Assembly: GCA_041748615.1 (NCBI GenBank)
Contig: JBGTCY010000225.1
Location: 1-12,382 of the forward strand
Length of the DNA: 12,382 nucleotides
DNA from: JBGTCY01 sp041748615
GTDB lineage: Bacteria; Bacteroidota; Bacteroidia; Chitinophagales; CAIOSU01
Direction: 5' to 3'
In this document: piece after piece, positions 8,197 through 12,382 of the stretch
How positions within the stretch are numbered: position 1 is the stretch's first letter
Layout of the letters: every line of letters starts with the position of its first letter
Position numbers and translations under genes: made by a program
Notes under the pieces: model-generated
What the model was told of the DNA's origin: nothing
Seen by the model: the letters and a program-made list of their open reading frames with translations, nothing else
Databases searched by the model: none

Positions 8197-8964
8197 CTAT
8201 ATGTCTTTGTTCTTGAAAATTCGCAAAGCGGCAAACAAGGGAATAAGCACCCAAAGCAGGAGGATGGCGGAAGAGAAGATGAAGCCGGTGCCGCTGCCGA
8301 AAAAATCTTTGTAGAAAGCGCCCGTGTAGCCCATCAGCGCGGAGATGTCCAATTGTAAAATCATGATGATGCGCGCGAGGTCAACGGGGTTGAGAGAGAT
8401 GAGGGCGAGCGTGGCTTTTTCGAGCGGGTAGTCGCTGAACGAATAGATAATCCACAACACGAACGCATCGTAAATGAGCGCGAAATAAAACCAGAACAGC
8501 AGGGCGATGCCAATCGCTTTCGCCTTGTCGCGCGTGAGCACCGCGGGGAGAAACGCCAGCGAAACGAATACCAAAGTGAGGATGGTTCCGGTGTAAAGCA
8601 GGTTGAACCCCGATGCGGATGCGCCATAAAAAAGGAGTGGAATACCGATACCAACCAGAAAAGCCGCGCACAATGAAAAAGCGATGGATAAATATTCCGC
8701 GAGGAACACTACGTTGCGGTTCACCGGCTGAGCGAGCATCATTTCGATGAATTCATACGAATTGTAAAAATGGATGGTCGTGAACACCACACTCACCAAC
8801 GGCACCACAATCAGCAAAATATTCATCAGGCTGAGAATGACTTTGGAAGTGTCGCTGTCCAACTGAAACATGCCCACCGCGCTCAACAGCAGAAACAGCG
8901 TGTAGAGAATGATGAACCGCGTCCGCAGGATGTCGTAGATGACGTATTTGATTATTTTAATCAA
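8197..8964 (-). CDS. nosY: NosY, ABC transporter permease for nitrous oxide reductase maturation
   Basis: The 255-residue product is almost entirely membrane segments (about six), beginning MIKIIKYVIYDILRTRFIILYTLFLLL. It carries the NosY-like region LNPVDLARIIMILQLDISALMGYTGAF before the last helix. NosY pairs with the ATPase NosF and the periplasmic NosD; the NosDFY complex supports assembly of the NosZ copper-sulfur site. The start is TTG at 8962-8964: an in-frame TAA lies 15 bases upstream and no ATG is present nearby, while this start gives the expected N-terminus. It is separated from nosF by 146 bp holding a palindromic repeat, an unusually large gap in an otherwise overlapping operon, so its translation start may have been altered by that insertion. 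The globin gene starts 2 bases after its TAG. Confidence 0.93.
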   Translation of the reverse strand: MIKIIKYVIYDILRTRFIILYTLFLLLSAVGMFQLDSDTSKVILSLMNILLIVVPLVSVVFTTIHFYNSYEFIEMMLAQPVNRNVVFLAEYLSIAFSLCAAFLVGIGIPLLFYGASASGFNLLYTGTILTLVFVSLAFLPAVLTRDKAKAIGIALLFWFYFALIYDAFVLWIIYSFSDYPLEKATLALISLNPVDLARIIMILQLDISALMGYTGAFYKDFFGSGTGFIFSSAILLLWVLIPLFAALRIFKNKDI

Positions 8965-8980
8965 TGCTTTCTTTTTTTAT

Positions 8981-9103
8981 CGTCATTGCGAGGGAATAAA
9001 ATGCTTTGCGCGAATACCATTCCTGAAGCAATCCCCCAAAAAAAAGGGATTGCTTCACCCCAATGCAACACACAATACAACGCAATCGGGGTTCGCAATG
9101 ACG
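8981..9103. repeat. Nested palindromic repeat element in the nosF-nosY gap
   Basis: Perfect outer arms CGTCATTGCGA (8981-8991) and TCGCAATGACG (9093-9103) flank an inner hairpin, GAAGCAATCCC (9025-9035) and GGGATTGCTTC (9046-9056), with a 10-base A-rich loop. A further partial pairing (ACCCC near 9057-9061 with GGGGT near 9088-9092) lies between. The GTCATTGCGAG...GAAGCAATC word pair is a known kind of dispersed palindromic repeat in Bacteroidota and several other bacteria. It begins 8 bases after the nosF stop (in transcription order) and ends 16 bases before the nosY start. No coding capacity is apparent. It could act as an RNA stem that tunes nosY expression or mRNA stability. Confidence 0.8.
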
Positions 9104-9110
9104 GTAATAT

Positions 9111-9845
9111 TTATTTGCTATCAGCATACTTATTAGATTTCACCCCATTCAAAATCACTTTCGAAATGGCTTTGCCCAAACGGTCTTCGCCTGTTTCTGA
9201 TTTCAGTTGCTCAATTGAATTTTGATATTTAATCACGCCTTCATTCAGATAAATGAGTTCGTTGGTCATGTCGTCCAAATCGCTCATGATATGGGAAGTG
9301 ATCATGAGCAGTTTGCCCGCTTTTTTTTCACGCTGAATTTTTTCCTTCAGCAATTCCACCGATACGGGGTCGAGACCGGCTGTGGGTTCATCCAAAATCA
9401 ACACCGGGGGATTGAATAAAAACGCCAGCGCTGCGCTCACCTTTTGCCGTGTGCCGCCCGACAGCGTGTGCATTTTTTTATCGAACATGCTTTTCAATTC
9501 AAACGCGTCCAACAGTTCTTCATCGGGTGTATGCGGATGCTTCCGGATATTTTTAATCATGTCAAAAATCTGCCCGATGCGCATGTTGTCGGGATAGCGC
9601 CCGATTTGCGGCATATAGCCGATTTTCTCGCGGTACCGCCAGCTATTTAAAATACTTTCATTATCAATATGAATATCGCCAGACGTGGGTACCACCAATC
9701 CGAGAATACATTTTATCAGCGTGGTTTTACCGGAGCCGTTCGGACCAATCAGCGCATACGATTTGCCCGCTTCAAACTCTAAGCTCACGTCATTCACCGC
9801 GCGCAGTTTGCCGAAATCCTTCCGTATTTTTTTAACTAATATCAT
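9111..9845 (-). CDS. nosF: NosF, ABC transporter ATPase for nitrous oxide reductase maturation
   Basis: The 244-residue product has all elements of an ABC ATPase: Walker A GPNGSGKTT (about 34-42), a Q-loop (YMPQ, about 77-80), signature LSGGTRQKVS (about 128-137), Walker B VLILDEPTAGLD (about 152-163) and switch His in TSHIMSD. With NosY it forms the transporter that works with NosD in building the NosZ copper cluster. The ATG at 9843-9845 lies inside the end of nosD, a 14-base overlap that suggests translational coupling. Length is slightly above 230 residues, as usual for NosF. Assignment as NosF rather than another ABC ATPase rests on its place between nosD and nosY. Confidence 0.96.
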   Translation of the reverse strand: MILVKKIRKDFGKLRAVNDVSLEFEAGKSYALIGPNGSGKTTLIKCILGLVVPTSGDIHIDNESILNSWRYREKIGYMPQIGRYPDNMRIGQIFDMIKNIRKHPHTPDEELLDAFELKSMFDKKMHTLSGGTRQKVSAALAFLFNPPVLILDEPTAGLDPVSVELLKEKIQREKKAGKLLMITSHIMSDLDDMTNELIYLNEGVIKYQNSIEQLKSETGEDRLGKAISKVILNGVKSNKYADSK

Positions 9846-11070
9846 GAGGTCGCATGTTGGGGGAATGGTCTTTTAAATCTTCGGGCGTCACCACAGGCAG
9901 CACTTTCTCTGCTCTATCGAGCAGGAAAACCAAAAAGCTGCGCCACAGCATCATCGCTGCCGGAATACGCTCCACCAGCACAGAAAACAGGCTCACGGGA
10001 TTGTAGGGAATATCGCCTATGCCATTGCGGTTCAAATCGTAGCCCTCGTATTTATCCCAGTAGTTGCCGTCAATATTATTCAGCACGACCATCCCGTTTG
10101 TTGAAATATCAAATGTATTGGCGATGAAATTATTACCGGTAAAAACATTGTCGTCACAACTCGCCTGCAGCTTGATTGCCCATCCGTTGGAATGAAAAAG
10201 ATTGCCGGTGAAATTTGTCCGGCTTGTGCCTTCCATGTAAATGCCGCTCGTGTTTCCCCTAAATATATTGCCTTCCACTTCGCTGTCGCGAATGTCTTTC
10301 AACAGGATGCCGTAAGAAGCCGAACCCCAGTTTTTTTCAAACGTGTTGCGGTACATTTTCACGTTGGTGGTGTACATCACCGCCACGCCAGCGCCATTAT
10401 TTCTAAAAATATTTTCTTCATACACGTTGTCATGCGAAAACATAAAATGCAGTCCGTAACGCCTATTGTTGTCCGCCACGTTGCCGGTGATGCGGGTGTT
10501 GGTGACAAACTCGAAATAAATCCCGTCACGGTGTCCGTAAATCGTGTTGTTCATAATCACCGCATCGGTGGATTTCCAAAGGTGGATGCCGTTGCCGAGT
10601 TCATATTCATGAACTGCCTGTGCTTTGAGATGATTGTTTTCGATATGACTGAAATTGGTGTTGGAAAGATGGATGGCAAAAAAAGTGTTGTCGAATTGAT
10701 TGTTGCGAATAATAATATGATGCGCATCGTAACATTTGATACCTGCCAAATCATCAAGATTAGACCTGCCGGAATTGATGATTTTGAAGCCGTCAATCGT
10801 TACATTTTCGGCAGCAATCGTGAAAATTTCAAATTTACTTTCCCCGTCCATCACCGGATGATTTTCACCGATGAGCGTGAGCGGTTTTTCGATGATGATA
10901 TTTCCTTCAGTATAGGTTCCGCTGTTCACGATAATTGTGTCGCCTGCGTTGGCAAGCTCCACCGCCTGCTTGATGGATTTAACGGATGATTGTTCGCCCA
11001 CACTGATTACTCCGGCTTGCGCGGCAAAAAAATGGATGATAATTATTATGACTGTGAAAAAACATTTCAT
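9832..11070 (-). CDS. nosD: NosD, periplasmic beta-helix copper-site maturation protein
   Basis: The 412-residue product starts with a signal peptide (MKCFFTVIIIIIHFFAAQA) and is a right-handed parallel beta helix: repeated ITGN, IRNNQF, VEGNIFRGNTSGIYM units typical of the CASH/NosD family. The C-terminus (FSVLVERIPAAMMLWRSF..LDRAEKVLPVVTPEDLKD) is the conserved NosD ending. NosD acts in the periplasm with NosFY to supply material for the NosZ CuZ centre. ATG at 11068-11070 was chosen over a TTG immediately before it, because the ATG shares its A with the TGA of nosL. The end overlaps nosF by 14 bases. No frameshift or missing region is seen. Confidence 0.96.
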   Translation of the reverse strand: MKCFFTVIIIIIHFFAAQAGVISVGEQSSVKSIKQAVELANAGDTIIVNSGTYTEGNIIIEKPLTLIGENHPVMDGESKFEIFTIAAENVTIDGFKIINSGRSNLDDLAGIKCYDAHHIIIRNNQFDNTFFAIHLSNTNFSHIENNHLKAQAVHEYELGNGIHLWKSTDAVIMNNTIYGHRDGIYFEFVTNTRITGNVADNNRRYGLHFMFSHDNVYEENIFRNNGAGVAVMYTTNVKMYRNTFEKNWGSASYGILLKDIRDSEVEGNIFRGNTSGIYMEGTSRTNFTGNLFHSNGWAIKLQASCDDNVFTGNNFIANTFDISTNGMVVLNNIDGNYWDKYEGYDLNRNGIGDIPYNPVSLFSVLVERIPAAMMLWRSFLVFLLDRAEKVLPVVTPEDLKDHSPNMRPHDIS

Positions 11071-11732
11071 CAAAATAATTCATTTATTTCTTTCCAGGTA
11101 AATGTCTTTCCCGGAAATTTTTGCAAGTAAGGATTTCCGGTTTCTTCATTTTCAAAAGCCGCCACTTTGCTCGCCATCGGTGTTCTGATTTCTTCGGAAA
11201 AAATATAAAACGATTTTTCCGCAGACAGTAATTCTTTTGTTTGATGAAAATCCACCACCAACTGATAAGCGATATCCGCCTCTTGCAAATCTTTTTCCCG
11301 CTTAAATTCCACCATGCAATTAATATCATCAAACTTAAAAACCTTTCCTTTCTGCGTCACGATTTCAGCGCCAAATTTGATGTCCATAATCAGCATCTTA
11401 CAATGCTCGCAGGCGTCTTTACCGAAGTGAATGGGTTCGGGGGCGATGGTGCAGGAGGATAGGAATAGGGCAAGAATAAAAAAAGCCTCACCCCCGCCCC
11501 CTCTCCTTCGGAGAGGGGTGTCCGGACGGACTACATATTCCGGGCTAATCAAATCAAAAATTTTTTCTTTAATACTGGAAAATTTTTTCTTATTATATTT
11601 TTTTGTTCCTGTAAAAAAAATAAATATCGTTTCAAAAGAAAAACTACTTCCGGTTCTTTCAATGGCACACGGCTCGGGTACCCCCGCTCTTTTGGAGCGG
11701 GGGGCGGGGGGTGAGGCTTTTATTTTTATCAT
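11070..11732 (-). CDS. nosL: NosL copper chaperone lipoprotein with an in-frame repeat insertion in its N-terminus
   Basis: From residue 84 the product is a normal NosL: a lipoprotein signal core FFILALFLSSC (lipobox Cys94), then PEPIHFGKDACEHCKMLIMD with Cys108, Cys111 and Met113 as probable copper ligands, then GKVFKFDDINCM. NosL delivers Cu(I) for NosZ. The start at ATG 11730-11732 follows a purine-rich GGAAAGG 7 bases after the upstream stop, the arrangement expected of the native start. Between residue 4 and about 82, however, lies translated repeat DNA (low-complexity SPPAPRSKRAG... and PLRRRGGGGEA). The frame stays open, so a 220-residue product is possible, but its lipoprotein signal would be internal. 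A TTG at 11550-11552 would give a 160-residue form with an Arg-rich start to the signal. Without the insert the signal would be about 15 residues (MIK-FFILALFLSSC). Its stop overlaps the nosD start by one base. Confidence 0.88.
   Translation of the reverse strand: MIKIKASPPAPRSKRAGVPEPCAIERTGSSFSFETIFIFFTGTKKYNKKKFSSIKEKIFDLISPEYVVRPDTPLRRRGGGGEAFFILALFLSSCTIAPEPIHFGKDACEHCKMLIMDIKFGAEIVTQKGKVFKFDDINCMVEFKREKDLQEADIAYQLVVDFHQTKELLSAEKSFYIFSEEIRTPMASKVAAFENEETGNPYLQKFPGKTFTWKEINELF
11481..11721. mobile_element. MITE-like palindromic element inserted in nosL
   Basis: The ends are inverted copies: AAAAGCCTCACCCCC at 11481-11495 (+ strand) and its complement ending GTGAGGCTTTT at 11721, followed inward on both sides by a GCCCC block. 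Each end also holds its own hairpin: CCCCTCTCC-TTC-GGAGAGGGG near 11498-11518 on the left, and CCCCCGCTC-TTTTG-GAGCGGGGG near 11681-11703 on the right. The AT-rich middle (about 165 bp) encodes nothing recognisable. Sequences of the type CCTCACCCC(CG)CCCC(T)CTCC...GGAGAGGGG are a familiar dispersed repeat of Bacteroidota intergenic regions. I saw no transposase, so mobility would be in trans. A-rich flanks hide the exact ends and any target duplication. Confidence 0.75.
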
Positions 11733-11739
11733 CCTTTCC

Positions 11740-12267
11740 TTATTTATTTTTTAACCAATCAATCCCCAATGCGGCAATCACACCACCTCCTGCCACCACC
11801 ATCAGCCAGCCGCCAATGTCGGGCGCGGAGTAGGCGATGAAATTCAAGAGTTCTTTGCTGCCGATTACCGGAGGCTGATAACTCATGCCGGGTACTTTAA
11901 TCGCGGCTTTCGGGTCGAGGTTGTGTCCGTAGTCGTAGCCCCACAAATAGAAATCCACCATGCCCGCGATACCGGCAGCAATGAGTATGAATAAAAACCC
12001 CCACAGCATGAATTTTCTTCCGACCAATGCCGTGAGCAGACCGTAAGCAATCATGCCGCCAAGGATGTAAGGCATGTATTCGAATTCCGGAAACATTTCC
12101 ACCTTAATATATTTCATCCCGATGTAATGGTTCAATCCGTTGATGATGTCCACGTCACCGGTGATGTTGTTTATCCAGAGCTTCATCACGAGCCAGTCGG
12201 GATATTGAGGCGCCCACATTTGGATTTGCCAAATCGGGACGAAGTAGGCTTTGCTGATTTTCTTCAA
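11740..12267 (-). CDS. Small polytopic membrane protein of the nos cluster (possibly NosB-like)
   Basis: The 175-residue product has an extracytoplasmic-looking loop rich in aromatics (VPIWQIQMWAPQYPDW...GLNHYIGMKYI), then three membrane segments: YMPYILGGMIAYGLLTALVG, FMLWGFLFILIAAGIAGMVDF and IGGWLMVVAGGGVIAALGI. Small multi-pass proteins beside nosL/nosZ are typical of clade II nos clusters (one is called NosB); I recognise the type but not a proven function. The start is TTG at 12265-12267 (MKKISKAYFVPIW); an in-frame TGA occurs two codons upstream, so it cannot extend. The N-terminus lacks a full hydrophobic helix before WAPQYP, which the topology seems to need, suggesting a short deletion there. 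Seven bases separate its stop from the nosL ATG, so it is probably co-transcribed with the rest of the operon. Confidence 0.75.
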   Translation of the reverse strand: MKKISKAYFVPIWQIQMWAPQYPDWLVMKLWINNITGDVDIINGLNHYIGMKYIKVEMFPEFEYMPYILGGMIAYGLLTALVGRKFMLWGFLFILIAAGIAGMVDFYLWGYDYGHNLDPKAAIKVPGMSYQPPVIGSKELLNFIAYSAPDIGGWLMVVAGGGVIAALGIDWLKNK

Positions 12268-12269
12268 AA

Positions 12270-12308
12270 ATCAACATAATACAATGTTAATCAACATTAT
12301 ATGTTGAT
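12270..12308. promoter_or_regulatory. Cluster of palindromic half-sites upstream of the nos accessory operon
   Basis: ATCAACATAAT (12270-12280) and ATCAACATTAT (12290-12300) are direct repeats 20 bases apart. The second forms a perfect palindrome with ATGTTGAT (12301-12308, spacer TAT), and AATGTTAA at 12283-12290 adds a near-inverted copy. Two-turn spacing and dyad symmetry suggest an operator for a dimeric regulator. It is not the FNR box TTGAT-N4-ATCAA, because the TTGAT/ATCAA halves are everted. It lies within 3-41 bases of the assumed TTG start, so it could act as a repressor site or a leader structure. Confidence 0.4.
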
Positions 12309-12382
12309 ATTTAATTTATAATATTGTTGTTCAGGTGCAAGAGTTTCAAGAATTTTGTACAAAACCCGTGCATCTATGATCC
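12297..12382 (-). CDS. Possible 3' end of an upstream gene (unrecognised)
   Basis: One minus-strand frame is open from the window edge through 27 codons to a TAA at 12297-12299, reading ...ARVLYKILETLAPEQQYYK... It has a plausible soluble amphipathic composition but matches no family I know. It does not resemble the C-terminus of NosZ or of a cytochrome c. A frame this short can be open by chance, so the call is weak. If real, it would end inside the palindromic cluster, 30 bases from the next gene. Confidence 0.2.
   Translation of the reverse strand, partial: IIDARVLYKILETLAPEQQYYKLNINI

Noticed and set aside
8195..8254. A 20-codon N-terminal extension of the globin
   Set aside because: It lies within the end of nosY and adds nothing globin-like; the ATG at 8194 gives the family's usual length.
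11431..11754. A 107-codon plus-strand frame over the nosL insertion
   Set aside because: It reads both inverted ends of the repeat (LLRRG and LLERG type peptides), a common artefact of this repeat, and lies opposite nosL.

Overview
The window looks like a chromosomal segment of a Bacteroidota bacterium. The reasons are a type IX secretion system (T9SS) type B sorting domain on a SprB-repeat protein, a PorP/SprF-family partner, a secreted propeller with a T9SS type A tail, a TAnnTTTG-type promoter in front of pckA, and a clade II-style nos gene order. I cannot place it more finely. No rRNA, tRNA or CRISPR array was seen.

Left part (1-5480): the 3' part of a very large secreted adhesin-like gene (eight SprB-type repeats of about 75 residues, a PKD-like domain, an Ig-like region and a CHU_C/type B sorting domain). 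It is followed 49 bp downstream by its probable outer-membrane partner, a PorP/SprF-like protein carrying an extra coiled coil and a SPOR-like tail. A convergent gene encodes a secreted protein with seven propeller repeats and a type A sorting domain.

Middle (5481-7822): a 556-bp AT-rich intergenic region with an isolated GC-rich hairpin and a good candidate promoter, then ATP-dependent PEP carboxykinase (pckA), then a short convergent intergenic region with an inverted repeat.

Right part (7823-12382, minus strand): a tight accessory operon for nitrous oxide reductase maturation. In transcription order it holds a small polytopic membrane protein, nosL (copper chaperone lipoprotein), nosD (beta-helix protein), nosF (ABC ATPase), nosY (permease) and a group III truncated hemoglobin. 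nosL/nosD share one base, nosD/nosF overlap by 14 bases, and nosY and the globin are 2 bases apart. The catalytic gene nosZ is not in the window and would be expected beyond the right edge or elsewhere.

The most notable observations are two palindromic repeat elements lodged in this operon. One (11481-11721, about 241 bp, inverted termini each with its own hairpin) sits inside nosL between its start codon and the hydrophobic core of its lipoprotein signal, yet leaves the frame open. The other (8981-9103, nested palindrome) fills the nosF-nosY gap. The first gene of the operon begins at a TTG, seems to lack the N-terminal membrane segment its topology needs, and is preceded by a cluster of palindromic half-sites. 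I found no clear candidate for an entirely new system; the interest lies in these repeat insertions, the globin-nos linkage and the PorP-SPOR fusion.
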